From positions 2,976,001-3,040,000 of the forward strand of contig NZ_JACHDS010000001.1 in the NCBI RefSeq assembly GCF_014201195.1: a stretch of 64,000 bases of DNA. The letters are read 5' to 3'. Positions 7,029 through 15,686 of this stretch are shown piece by piece; within the stretch, counting starts at the first letter, position 1; each line of letters begins with the position of its first letter. The translations under genes were made by a program, and so were the position numbers. The DNA is from Nocardiopsis mwathae. Lineage in GTDB: Bacteria > Actinomycetota > Actinomycetes > Streptosporangiales > Streptosporangiaceae. Under the pieces are notes generated by a model. It did no database searches. It had not been told where the DNA came from and was given only the letters and a program-made list of their open reading frames with translations.

Positions 7029-9452
7029 GTGTCCGCAGGAAACCCGTTTCCGGTCTCCCCTGTCGCCAAGGTGAGCGACTACGTCCGTTCGAGCCCCGAC
7101 TGGGCGGTGATCGAGACCGACGCGTTCAGGAGCGCGATCTCGTGCGCCCGGGACTTCCGGACCCAGGTATCGGGGGTCGCGCGGGGCGCCGACGCGAGCC
7201 CGCTTCGGGCGAGCCGCGCGCTGGCCGTGGTCGGCGACTACGGGACGGGAAAGACCCGACTGGTGGTCGAGGCGCTCCGGTACCTGCACCACGAGCGCCT
7301 CGACTCGCACCGGATCATCGCGATGTCGGCGGCCGGGGCCGACTTCGTCGACCTGTACCGGCAGTTCCTGAAGCTGCTCGCGGGACCGGAGCATCGCGGT
7401 CAGCTCCGCCACCTGGTCACCGAGCATCTGCGGGACGTCGTCGTCGACCACCTGCGCGGCGGGACGCTGACCCGCCAGGTGGCCGAGCACCTCCAGGACA
7501 GCGATATCGACGTCGTCTCCGTCATCGAGAACCTGGGACTCCCGCTGGCCGCGCTGTTGGAGCGGCTCCGAGCCGAGCTGACCGACGTCGTCGGCGACCA
7601 CGAGATGGGGACGGTGTTGGCCGCGCTCATCGAGCCGACGGTGCGCGCCCAGGTGTGGCGGTGGCTGGACGGCGGCGACCCGTGCTCCGCGCTGCGCGAC
7701 AGGTCGGTCGGCGGCCCGATCGACACACCGGGCCGCGCCCTGGCCGCGATGACGGCGCTGGTCCGGCTCTACCGGAGCCGCGGATGGTCGCTCACCCTGG
7801 CGATCGACGAGATGCATCTCCTGCTCGACGATCACCGTGCACAGGGTCCCCCGGACCCGCCGGAGGCGGGCCCGGCACGCGCGGCCGACGCCCCCACCGG
7901 GGAGGCCTCCACCGGATACGTCCCGATGGACCACGGGATCCCCCGGCTCTTCAAGCGCTTCCTGGAGGACATGATCAGTCCGGGAACGGCACGGGGCGAG
8001 ACCTTCGTCATCATGAGCGGCCTGCCGGACCTTCTCCACCTGTTCCCCGCCGATGTCGCCGAGCGCATCTCCACGACGGTGACCATGGCCCCGTTCGACG
8101 AGCGGCGGACCCGGGACCTGATCCGGACGTTGCTGTCCCTGGAGCACCCGGCCGGTGAGCGGGACGACGGCATCGCCCCGTTCGAGGAGGCCACCCTCGC
8201 CGACATCGTCCGGTTCACCGGCGGGCAGGTCCGGCGCATCCTGCTGCTGTGCCGGTCCGCCTACCAGGCGGTGGACGAGGACGCGAGCGTCAGCCTGGAT
8301 GTGCTCCGGGACATGGCCCGCGAGCAGTTCAGCTACGTCGAGGTCAGGGACACGTTCACGACGGCATGGAGGCTGTTCGGCGAACAGGGATGGCGTGCGG
8401 AGGCCCGCGAGGGGGACCCCGCCGACCCGGACGGCAGCGCGGCGATCTGGCTCCCGCTTCCCGAGCGCGAGGAGACCGGTTGCCTGGTGATGTTCCAGGG
8501 ACCGGTCCTGGACGACGCCGATGTGTGTTCCGTCCAGGAGCGGATCGACCGCGCCCTGCCCTCACTCGGGACCGGCGCCCAGGACCGGGCGGCGGTCCGC
8601 GTCCTCCTCGTCGTCAACGGCTACGTCGCCCGTCCCCTGCAGAAGGCGCTGCAGGGCCGGGTCGACCTTGCCCTCCCCTACCGGCACCGGCGCTTCGCCG
8701 ACCACCTGGCACGGGCGACCCGGCACTTCCGCGAGGAGCTCGGCCGAAAGGCCGCCGTGGCGCCCACCGCCGGAGTCGTCGAGCGCCTGGCGGAGCTCTC
8801 CGCCCAGCAGCACCGGGCCCAGGAGCTGCTGAACGGGTTGACCACCGTGCTCGACCAGGTACGGACCGAGCAGCAGCGCACCGCCCAGCGGTCCCGCGCC
8901 GCCATCGAGTCCCGCGGTCAGGCCGACATCACGCTCCCCGCGGTCCGGGAGGCCCCGACGGGCTACAGCCGGATCGGGTACCTCATCGACCAGGTGCACG
9001 CGGAGCTCAGGGAGGTGGCCAAGCCGCAGCGCGTCCGGCTGCGCGAGGCGTTCCGCCACCAGGTCTATGCCCCCACGGGGACGGTGATGCCGCGGTGGCA
9101 CACGGACGAGGCCATCACCCAGGTCACCAGCGCCTCATGGCAGATGCGCACCGGGCTGCTGCTCGTGCTGGAGGAGACGCTGCTGGCCTTCGCCGAGAGC
9201 GTGTACACGGTCCTGCGGGCCGCCGACCAGGACGACATCGCCCCGCCACGCCGGGCGCTGCGTCAACTGTGCGATCAGTTCACCGAAGTCGTCGAGTGCC
9301 TGACCCGGGAACTTCCGCCCCCGGATCCGGCGTCGCCGGTGAGCACCACGTCGACGCCGGAGCCCCACGACGACTTCACCCTGCTCCTGCGACGCCTCGG
9401 AGACAACGTCTTCGACAAGATCTTCGAGGACGACTTCCGACGGCGCTGGTGA
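7029..9452 (+). CDS. Orphan AAA-type ATPase, function unknown
   Basis: An 807-residue ATP-binding protein with no recognisable partner beside it. The N-terminal half is an AAA/ORC-like P-loop module: Walker A GDYGTGKT (69-76), Walker B LAIDEMHLLL (about residue 255-265), a sensor-like FVIMSGLPDL and an FDERRTRDLI segment typical of ORC/STAND-type lids. After a helical region comes a poorly characterised C-terminal half with a coiled-coil-like Gln/Arg-rich stretch (HRAQELLNGLTTVLDQ). There is no signal peptide or membrane segment. I chose GTG 7029, with AGGAAGG 6 nt upstream; ATG 7023 abuts that site. The gene follows an insertion sequence and a MITE and precedes a large inverted repeat, so it may be acquired. 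A defence or plasmid-type role is possible but not shown. Confidence 0.8.
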   Translation: MSAGNPFPVSPVAKVSDYVRSSPDWAVIETDAFRSAISCARDFRTQVSGVARGADASPLRASRALAVVGDYGTGKTRLVVEALRYLHHERLDSHRIIAMSAAGADFVDLYRQFLKLLAGPEHRGQLRHLVTEHLRDVVVDHLRGGTLTRQVAEHLQDSDIDVVSVIENLGLPLAALLERLRAELTDVVGDHEMGTVLAALIEPTVRAQVWRWLDGGDPCSALRDRSVGGPIDTPGRALAAMTALVRLYRSRGWSLTLAIDEMHLLLDDHRAQGPPDPPEAGPARAADAPTGEASTGYVPMDHGIPRLFKRFLEDMISPGTARGETFVIMSGLPDLLHLFPADVAERISTTVTMAPFDERRTRDLIRTLLSLEHPAGERDDGIAPFEEATLADIVRFTGGQVRRILLLCRSAYQAVDEDASVSLDVLRDMAREQFSYVEVRDTFTTAWRLFGEQGWRAEAREGDPADPDGSAAIWLPLPEREETGCLVMFQGPVLDDADVCSVQERIDRALPSLGTGAQDRAAVRVLLVVNGYVARPLQKALQGRVDLALPYRHRRFADHLARATRHFREELGRKAAVAPTAGVVERLAELSAQQHRAQELLNGLTTVLDQVRTEQQRTAQRSRAAIESRGQADITLPAVREAPTGYSRIGYLIDQVHAELREVAKPQRVRLREAFRHQVYAPTGTVMPRWHTDEAITQVTSASWQMRTGLLLVLEETLLAFAESVYTVLRAADQDDIAPPRRALRQLCDQFTEVVECLTRELPPPDPASPVSTTSTPEPHDDFTLLLRRLGDNVFDKIFEDDFRRRW

Positions 9453-9472
9453 GCGGTCTTCACCCTCCTGTT

Positions 9473-9540
9473 TCCGTTGATCTCGGGACTATCGACCGAA
9501 TTCTCACTGACATTCGGTCGATAGTCCCGAGATCAACGGA
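9473..9540. repeat. Large perfect inverted repeat (29-bp arms, 10-nt loop)
   Basis: Arms at 9473-9501 and 9512-9540 are perfectly complementary (TCCGTTGATCTCGGGACTAT...), with loop TCTCACTGAC. It begins 20 bp after the stop of the AAA ATPase gene. The arms are richer in A+T than the local terminators and there is no T-run. It may be a terminator, a protein-binding site or a mobile-element remnant. Confidence 0.85.
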
Positions 9541-9673
9541 CAGCGGACGCACGTAAGGAATCTCCGACGCAATTCCCGACGCGAAGTCTCTGTCGTTGAC
9601 GGTCGTTGACTCCGGAAATTCCAGACTCTAGCCTCGGTGTGGAAAACCGCTCATCCCACCACCCGGAGCAGGC

Positions 9674-10129
9674 ATGGACCGCCATCCCATCGGCCCGAGA
9701 ACAGCGCCACGACCCGCGCTTTCGCCCAACCCCGCCCTCGCCGCGCTCGCGGGGGCCGTGCTGGTGGCCGGCGGATTCCTGTTCCGCATCGGATGGGATG
9801 CGCCCATTTCCGCTTTTTCCGCCGTCGACCCGCTCCAGCACAGAATATTTCTGACGGTGTGGGGCTTCGGAGTCGCACTCCTGGCATTCGGCATCTTTCG
9901 GTGGGCCATTCCCGCGGTCCCGACGATTTCCCGCCGATGGTATGTCGCCTATATGGGCCTGCTGACCGGTGTCGCCCTCGGCTCGCTGCCGTGGAGCAGC
10001 TACGACGCCGTTTTCCTCTACCAGGTCTGGTGGACCGGACCGCTGGCGGTGGGACTGGTCGCGCTGCACGACGGCGGGCTCATCGCGGCACGCGCATCTC
10101 GATTTCGGTCCCCTCCCCCGGCGCGGTGA
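9674..10129 (+). CDS. Small hypothetical membrane protein
   Basis: A 151-residue protein with about four hydrophobic segments (around residues 22-42, 60-80, 90-108 and 114-132) and an N-terminal Pro/Arg-rich tail. I do not recognise a family. ATG 9674 has GGAG upstream. Codon choice is a little less GC-extreme than in neighbouring genes. The last 50 bp overlap, tail to tail, the decayed sensor kinase on the other strand, and the C-terminal RASRFRSPPPAR looks like sequence borrowed from that gene, so the natural C-terminus may have been lost. Whether it is functional is uncertain. Confidence 0.55.
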   Translation: MDRHPIGPRTAPRPALSPNPALAALAGAVLVAGGFLFRIGWDAPISAFSAVDPLQHRIFLTVWGFGVALLAFGIFRWAIPAVPTISRRWYVAYMGLLTGVALGSLPWSSYDAVFLYQVWWTGPLAVGLVALHDGGLIAARASRFRSPPPAR

Positions 10130-10882
10130 CGATCACCGTGTCCCCGCCGAGGTCGCGGACACGGCCCCGGATGGACCGGGCGATGCCCAGGCGCCCATCC
10201 GACTCGGCCTCGGCGATCCGGCCCTCGGCCGTTCCCGGGCCGTCGTCGCGGACGGTCACGGTGGCGGCGTCCTCCTCGTCCTCGACCAGGAGCCACACGC
10301 GCGTCTCCGGCGGGCGGTGCCGGTCGACGTTGGCCAGCGCGGCGTGGACGGCGGCCTCGACCCCGTCCACCGCGCGCCGCGGCAGCACCACCGGCGTGGC
10401 GGGGTCCGACACGGTGATCCGGGACGAGGACAGGCAGCCGAGGCGGGCGCGCAGGTCGGCCCGGCCGTCCTCCCGCACCTGTGCGGGCTCCCCCGCCGGG
10501 GCCGCCCGGACCTCCTGCGCCTGCACGCCGACCAGCGCCGGCCGCCGATGACGGCGGCGGCCGGCGCCACCCCGCCGAACCAGGTCGCGGTCAGCGGCGG
10601 CGCCATGCGCAGGTACCCCGGGGAGACCGCGAACGCGGTGGCCGCCTGGCACCCGAAGGTGATCACGAGATCGGCGGTCAGCGGCCGCCAACGGCCGATC
10701 CCCGGACCGGGGTAGACGTGGCGGGCCAGGGCCGTCCACACCACCATGGTCGCGAACACCGTCCACGCCAGCCACGGCCGGGCGGGCAGCCCGTGGTGCT
10801 GCACGATGAGCGCGAGCGCGTCCACCAGGGAGGCGATCCGAAAGGCGCTGATCGCCCGCCAGATCGGCGTCTCGTAGCCCAC
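10080..10882 (-). pseudogene. Decayed MacS-family sensor histidine kinase
   Basis: Two parts of one kinase lie in different frames. From GTG 10882 the first frame encodes VGYETPIWRAISAFRIASLV and several membrane segments typical of MacS sensors, up to about 10545. A second frame then gives the C-terminal ATPase domain: the N-box region AALANVDRHRP, DDGPG, GRLGIARSIRGR and GEGTEIEMRVPR, ending at TGA 10080. The phosphoacceptor helix (an HDGVLQ-like His motif) normally found between these parts is absent, so an internal deletion has removed it and shifted the frame. No LuxR-type response regulator, the usual partner, is nearby. The protein cannot autophosphorylate as it stands. Confidence 0.8.
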
Positions 10883-10964
10883 GGCCGGATCCGGATCGGG
10901 CGGCCGGAGGGACAGCGGGGAGGCGAGGGCGGCACGGTGGGGGATACCTCGGCGTGGCGGAGGC

Positions 10965-11921
10965 TCAGACCACGGCGCCGTCGTCGGGCCCGTTGTCGCC
11001 GGAGGGGCGGTCGCCCATCCGCACGACGAGCACGACGAACCCCGCGATGAAGGCGGCGACGGCACAGAAGGCGAGCCAGCCCGGGAGCCGGACCCCGATC
11101 AGCATCGACCCGAGCAGGAGCAGCGGTCCGCCGAACAGCCCGCCCCAGGACAGGCGGCTCACCAGGTCGCCGCGCGGGAACGGCGGCGGGGGCGGGGGTA
11201 TGTAGTGGTCGGAGTCGTCGTCCCGGGCGGCCGCCCGCCCCCCGGCGCCGCCGTCGCGGCCGGGTTCGGCGGTGTCGGGGTCCGTCTCGGAGGAAGCGTC
11301 GGGGCCATCGCCGCCCTCGCTGCCCGAATCGGCGGCCGCGCGCCGCGGACCGCCCTGGGCACCGCCGTCGACACGCGGGTCGCGGGCGCTGAGGTTCTCC
11401 GCGTCGGGCCAGTGGACATCGGTCCGCGAGGGGCCCTCGCTGTCGTAGAAGCGCGCCACGAGGTCGGCCCAGACGGCTTCGTCGCCCTGTCGTGGAGACG
11501 CGGAGTCGGACCCCCCCGTATCGGGGCGCCCTGCGTCGGCCGGCGGCACGGGATCGGTGTCGGGGTCGTCCTTCCGGTCGGGGCCGGGTGTCTCCGGCGT
11601 ACGCGGCCGGGGCCCGGCCGCCCCGGTCGAGGTCCCCGGTTCGCCGATGCCCAGCGCGTGCTCGGCCAGGTCGGGGAGTTCGCGGCGGAGGATCGCGGCG
11701 GCGGTGTCGCGCGCCTCGGCGTCGACGAAGAGGTGGTCGGTGGGCAGGTCCGCCACGGACAGGGCGGCGGTGTCCGGCTCTTCGCCATCGAGGGGCAGGG
11801 CGTAGGCGGCGATGCCGGAGCGGCCGAGCACGTCGAGCATGCGGTCGGCCGTGGCCGGTGGGAGCAGGAGGAGCGGAACATAGGAGTCCGCGAGCAGGCC
11901 GTTCCCCCGGCGTTGCGTCAT
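10965..11921 (-). CDS. Hypothetical membrane-anchored protein with a disordered middle
   Basis: A 318-residue protein with three visible parts: an N-terminal globular segment (SYVPLLLLPPATADRMLDVL, about 1-100), a long Asp/Pro/Gly-rich low-complexity stretch (about 95-240, ending in PPPPPPFPRGD), and two C-terminal membrane helices (about 250-300). I do not recognise a function. Its ATG overlaps the stop of the upstream alpha/beta hydrolase gene by 4 bp (ATGA), so the two are translationally coupled. The acidic tail ends at 10965, 83 bp before the kinase pseudogene starts. Confidence 0.75.
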   Translation of the reverse strand: MTQRRGNGLLADSYVPLLLLPPATADRMLDVLGRSGIAAYALPLDGEEPDTAALSVADLPTDHLFVDAEARDTAAAILRRELPDLAEHALGIGEPGTSTGAAGPRPRTPETPGPDRKDDPDTDPVPPADAGRPDTGGSDSASPRQGDEAVWADLVARFYDSEGPSRTDVHWPDAENLSARDPRVDGGAQGGPRRAAADSGSEGGDGPDASSETDPDTAEPGRDGGAGGRAAARDDDSDHYIPPPPPPFPRGDLVSRLSWGGLFGGPLLLLGSMLIGVRLPGWLAFCAVAAFIAGFVVLVVRMGDRPSGDNGPDDGAVV

Positions 11922-12685
11922 CGGTCCATTCCTTCCCCGCTTCCGCAGTGTTCGCGCACGAACGCGAGGCTGCCCGCGAAGACGGTGTCGGCGTCGTTGT
12001 CCAGGGTCGCGACGTGGTAGCTGTCGTCCAGCGAGTGAACCGTCAGCCGCGCGTTCACCGCCTCACTCGTGAGGATACGCAGACTCCTCGGGCCGATGAC
12101 ATGGTCTTCGGGACTCCGGTAGGCGAGGATCGGCGCGGTGATCGAGGGCAGGCCGCGGCGCGTGTCCCGCCACAGCTTCGGCAGCGTCCCGGCCGCGGCC
12201 GTGGGGATCTCGTCGTAGCCGATCTCCACGGCACCGGGCTTCTTGATGTCGGAGGCGATGCCCGGGGTCACGGGCAGGATCCGCTGGACGTAGGGGGCGA
12301 AGAGCACCTTCCAGTCCTCCACGGCGAGGGAGGGGTTGACCACGACCACGCCGCTCACCCGGTCCGGGTGCATCCCGGCGAGGCGCAGCGCCAGGCAGCC
12401 GCCCATGGACATCCCCATGACGAACACCCGGTCGCACTCGGCATCGAGCTCGACCAGGGACTCCTCCACCGCGCCGAGCCAGTCGCCACTGGTGGTGGTC
12501 GCCATGTCCTGCCAGGTCGTGCCGTGTCCGGGCAGCCGGGGGAGGTCCACGGTCAGTCCGGCCTCGGCCAGGTACTCCGCCCACGGGCGCATCGACTGCG
12601 GGGTGCCGGTGAACCCGTGGCACAGCAGCACACCGACACCTCCGCCACCACGGTGGTACGGTTCGGCGCCGGGAAGCAGCGACAT
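11918..12685 (-). CDS. Alpha/beta hydrolase, carboxylesterase / monoacylglycerol lipase type
   Basis: A 255-residue single-domain hydrolase. HGFTG near residue 24 forms the oxyanion region, GMSMGG (about 90-95) holds the nucleophile serine, SPEDHVI supplies the aspartate and SYHVATLD the histidine. This pattern fits the short-chain carboxylesterase (Est30-like) group that hydrolyses esters or monoacylglycerols. GAGGAG lies upstream of ATG 12685. It is the first gene of a two-gene unit with the 318-residue membrane protein. It is divergent from the acyltransferase gene, which suggests but does not prove a lipid role. Confidence 0.88.
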   Translation of the reverse strand: MSLLPGAEPYHRGGGGVGVLLCHGFTGTPQSMRPWAEYLAEAGLTVDLPRLPGHGTTWQDMATTTSGDWLGAVEESLVELDAECDRVFVMGMSMGGCLALRLAGMHPDRVSGVVVVNPSLAVEDWKVLFAPYVQRILPVTPGIASDIKKPGAVEIGYDEIPTAAAGTLPKLWRDTRRGLPSITAPILAYRSPEDHVIGPRSLRILTSEAVNARLTVHSLDDSYHVATLDNDADTVFAGSLAFVREHCGSGEGMDR

Positions 12686-13006
12686 GGGGGTCTCCTCGAC
12701 TTTCCTCTCCTCGGGCGCGCCGGGTACAGCGCGTCCGCCGCGGCCTACGTGGTGTCAGGTCTACGAAACTAACCCAGGGGCACGGTGGCCGGAACCCCGC
12801 CGCCCCGGTCGGAGCGGTCCCCCCGGATGAGATGGTTGCATACCAGGGCAGAACGGGAGGTTTCTCTCCTACTGCCAGGTAACTTACTCCGACATTGGTA
12901 GTCGGTCCCAGCTGATGCGAAGATAACGGCGATTGTTCGTGAATGCGGGAAGGCGAACGTGACGAAGCAGGTCGGACGCTCCCCGCGGGTGCGGGGGTGA
13001 ATCTCG
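12686..13006. other. Divergent intergenic region
   Basis: A 321-bp gap between the hydrolase and acyltransferase genes, presumably holding both promoters. No small gene is evident. A short hairpin, CCCCGC-GGGT-GCGGGG (12981-12996), lies just before the acyltransferase start and includes its purine-rich ribosome binding site, so it could affect translation. Confidence 0.5.
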
Positions 13007-13864
13007 TTGTTCTACTGGATTGTCAAGGCGATCCTGGGTCCGGTGCTGGCCGTGCTGTGGCAGCCGCGCGCCGAAGGGGTGGAGAACGTACCCAGGTACG
13101 GCCCGGCGATCCTGGTCGGTAACCACCTGTCCTTCTCCGACCACTTCTTCGGCCCGCTGCCGCTGCCGCGCAAGATCACCTTCCTGGCCAAGGCCGAGTA
13201 CTTCACCGGGACCGGGCCCAAGGGCCTGCTCAGCCGCCTGTTCTTCACCGGCGTCGGGCAGATCCCCATCGACCGCTCCGGCGGCAAGGCCAGCGAGGCC
13301 GCACTGCGCACCGGCCTGCGGGTACTCAAGCAGGGCAGGCTGCTCGGCATCTACCCCGAGGGCACCCGTTCCCCCGACGGCAAGCTCTACCGCGGGCGCA
13401 CCGGCGTGGCCCGCCTGGTACTGGAGTCCAAGGCACCGGTCATCCCCATGGCGATGATCAACGTCGACAAGATCATGCCGCCCGGCCGCACCGTCCCGAA
13501 GCTGGGCATCCGCCCCAAGGTGAGGTTCGGCAAGCCGCTGGACTTCTCCCGCTACTACGGGATGGAGAAGGACCCGCGGGTACTGCGGGCCATCACCGAC
13601 GAGATCATGTACGCGCTGATGGAGCTCTCCGGCCAGGAGTACGTCGACCGCTACGCGCAATCGGTCAAGGCCGAGCTGGAGGCGGCCGCCAAGGAGGAAC
13701 GCAAGGAGCAGCACGCCTCCGAGCGCGAGCGCAGGAAAGCCGAACGCGCCGAGCGCAAGGCCGAGCGCGCCGAGCGCCGGGCTGCCAGAAAGGCCGAGAA
13801 GAAGGCGAAGAAGTCGGCGAAGGCCGAGGCCACCACCCCGCAGCCCCCCGGTACAGCCGCCTGA
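13007..13864 (+). CDS. 1-acyl-sn-glycerol-3-phosphate acyltransferase (PlsC family)
   Basis: A 285-residue acyltransferase of phospholipid synthesis, adding the second acyl chain to lysophosphatidate. The catalytic HX4D box is in VGNHLSFSDHF (about residue 43), and the glycerophosphate-binding box is YPEGTRSPDGKLYRGRTG (about 114-131). The C-terminal 60 residues are a charged Glu/Lys/Arg/Ala helix (from AELEAAAKEERKEQ), likely a coiled extension rather than catalytic. The start is TTG 13007, with GGGGGTGA upstream. It is transcribed away from the hydrolase. Confidence 0.9.
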   Translation: MFYWIVKAILGPVLAVLWQPRAEGVENVPRYGPAILVGNHLSFSDHFFGPLPLPRKITFLAKAEYFTGTGPKGLLSRLFFTGVGQIPIDRSGGKASEAALRTGLRVLKQGRLLGIYPEGTRSPDGKLYRGRTGVARLVLESKAPVIPMAMINVDKIMPPGRTVPKLGIRPKVRFGKPLDFSRYYGMEKDPRVLRAITDEIMYALMELSGQEYVDRYAQSVKAELEAAAKEERKEQHASERERRKAERAERKAERAERRAARKAEKKAKKSAKAEATTPQPPGTAA

Positions 13865-13911
13865 CCCGGCTCCCGCGTGGGGCACACGCCGGTCCCGGGT
13901 ACGTAGGGGCC

Positions 13912-14613
13912 ATGACGCTGCGGGTGCTGAGCTACAACGTGCGCGCGCTGCGCGACGACCCTGCGGCGGTCCGGCGGGTCATCGCGGCGTGCCGACCCGA
14001 TGTCGTCTGCCTGCAGGAGGCGCCGCGGTTCCTGGGCTGGCGTCGGCGGCGCCGCGCCCTGGCCCGCGGGTGCGGGCTGGTGCCGGCGGTGAACCGGCGG
14101 CCGGGCGGTCTGGCGGTGCTGCACCGCCCGGGCATCCGCGTGCTCCACGCCGAGCACCGGCTGCTGCGCCGCCACCCCCGGCTGCACCGCCGCGCGCTGT
14201 CCCTGGCCGTGCTCGATGTGGGCGGGCGGCCGCTGCTCGTCGGCTGCACCCACCTGGACCTGGACGACCGGGCCCGGCAGCAGCACGCGGCGGAGGTCCT
14301 GGCCCTCTTCACCGCGGCGGCCGCCCGCCACTCCGCCCCCGGTGTCCTGGCGGGAGACATCAACTGCACCCCGCAGGGCCCGGCCTGGCGGCTGCTGGCG
14401 GCCGAACTGTGCGACACCGGCGCGGCCCGCCCGCGCGGCGAACCGCTCACCTTCCCGGCACGGCACCCGCGCGCCCGCATCGACGGCGTCTTCGCCACCC
14501 GCGGGCTCACCGTCACCGGCGCCGGGGTCCCCGTCGGCCTCGTCCCGGCCGCCGACCTGGCCGCGGCCAGCGACCACCGCCCCGTTCTCGCCGAGATCGA
14601 CCCCCCACGATGA
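13912..14613 (+). CDS. Endonuclease/exonuclease/phosphatase family protein
   Basis: A 233-residue metal-dependent phosphoesterase of the EEP superfamily. Motifs in order are LSYNVRAL, CLQEAP (catalytic Glu), the THLDLD segment, AGDINCTP (Asp/Asn) and SDHRPVLAEI (final Asp-His). Substrates in the family range from nucleic acids to phosphodiester lipids; nothing here decides. It is unusually Arg/Ala-rich in residues 40-110. ATG 13912 lies 47 bp after the acyltransferase stop, so the two may be cotranscribed. Confidence 0.85.
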   Translation: MTLRVLSYNVRALRDDPAAVRRVIAACRPDVVCLQEAPRFLGWRRRRRALARGCGLVPAVNRRPGGLAVLHRPGIRVLHAEHRLLRRHPRLHRRALSLAVLDVGGRPLLVGCTHLDLDDRARQQHAAEVLALFTAAAARHSAPGVLAGDINCTPQGPAWRLLAAELCDTGAARPRGEPLTFPARHPRARIDGVFATRGLTVTGAGVPVGLVPAADLAAASDHRPVLAEIDPPR

Positions 14614-14642
14614 CCACGGCGCCGAGCAGCGGTTCCGGCCTC

Positions 14643-14705
14643 GGGCATGTCCGGAGGATGCTTTCCGGTGGCCGCGAGCCGGGAACGGTCCGCCGCACAC
14701 GCCCC
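14643..14705. repeat. MITE-like repeat, short copy
   Basis: A 63-bp relative of the 6820-6985 repeat. It shares the left half (GGATGCTTTCCGGTG) and the right half (GGCCGCGAGCCGGGAA), joined at a single TTCCGGTG instead of two, and ends CACACGCCCC. It fills the gap between the convergent EEP and glucokinase genes, ending 3 bp before the glucokinase stop. Its partial symmetry would let it act as a hairpin terminator. Confidence 0.65.
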
Positions 14706-14708
14706 AGG

Positions 14709-15686
14709 TCAGCGGGCGAGGTCGGCGGCTCCGACGATGCCGGCGGTGGAGCCGAGTTCGGCGACGCGGATGTCGGCGAGGCGGCGGGTGGCGCGGCCGG
14801 TGACGTGGCGGGCGAAGGACGACCGGGCCGGTTCGAGGAGGATGGCTCCGGCGTCCGAGACGCCGCCGCCGAGGACGAAGCACTCGGGGTCGAGGATGGC
14901 GGCGAGGTCGGCGAGACCGAGGCCGACCCACTCGCCGACGGCGCGGAAACACTCCAGCGCGCCTTCGTCGCCCTCCAGGGCGGCCTGGGTGATCTCCGGC
15001 CCCCGGATCCGGGAGATGTCCCCTTCGGCCAGCTTCAGCAGGTGGGCGGCGCGCACGGGGTCGGTCACGGCGAGGTCGCGGGCCTCGGCCACCAGGGCGC
15101 GACCGCTGGCGTACTGCTCCCAGCACCCGTCGTTGCCGCAGCCGCAGCGGCGGCCGTGTCGCACCATGCGGTAGTGGCCGACCTCGGCGGCGACGCCGTA
15201 GCGGCCCCGCTGCAGCCGACCGCCCATCACGATGCCGCCGCCCACACCGGTGCCCAGGGTGACGCAGACGACGTGGTCGCTCCCACGTCCGGCGCCGAAC
15301 CGCGCCTCGGCCCAGGCCGCGGCGTTGGCGTCGTTCTCGACGACGACCGGCAGGTCCACCCGGCGCCGGATCCGCTCGGTTATGGGATCGTCGGACAGGC
15401 CCATGTTGGCGGCGAGGACGATCCTGGCGCGGTCCTCGTCGACGAACCCGGCGATCCCCACGCCGACCGCGGTGATCTCGCCGTTCTCCTCGCCCTCCGT
15501 GCGCTCGTCCCCGGCGCGGCGGCCGCACAGCTCCGCCACGACCCGACCGATGACGTCGGCCAGCGCCTCGCCGTCACCCGTGGGGGTGGGGTGGCGCACG
15601 ACGTCTCCGAGGATCCGTCCGTCAGGGGCGACGACTCCGGCTGCGACCTTGGTACCGCCGATGTCCACACCGATCGTCAACCGCAT
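14709..15686 (-). CDS. glkA: ROK-family glucokinase
   Basis: A 325-residue ATP-dependent sugar kinase. The ATP phosphate motif is DIGGTK (residues 7-12), the catalytic region ENDANAAAWAE (about 120-130), and the ROK zinc signature is CGCGNDGCWEQYASG. In Streptomyces the related GlkA also has a role in carbon catabolite repression. ATG 15686 is chosen because GGAG lies 6 nt upstream; the in-frame ATG 15698 has poor spacing. The neighbouring DUF5304 gene and the acyl-CoA synthetase are an arrangement I associate with other actinomycetes. The MITE-like repeat lies directly after its stop. Confidence 0.92.
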   Translation of the reverse strand: MRLTIGVDIGGTKVAAGVVAPDGRILGDVVRHPTPTGDGEALADVIGRVVAELCGRRAGDERTEGEENGEITAVGVGIAGFVDEDRARIVLAANMGLSDDPITERIRRRVDLPVVVENDANAAAWAEARFGAGRGSDHVVCVTLGTGVGGGIVMGGRLQRGRYGVAAEVGHYRMVRHGRRCGCGNDGCWEQYASGRALVAEARDLAVTDPVRAAHLLKLAEGDISRIRGPEITQAALEGDEGALECFRAVGEWVGLGLADLAAILDPECFVLGGGVSDAGAILLEPARSSFARHVTGRATRRLADIRVAELGSTAGIVGAADLAR

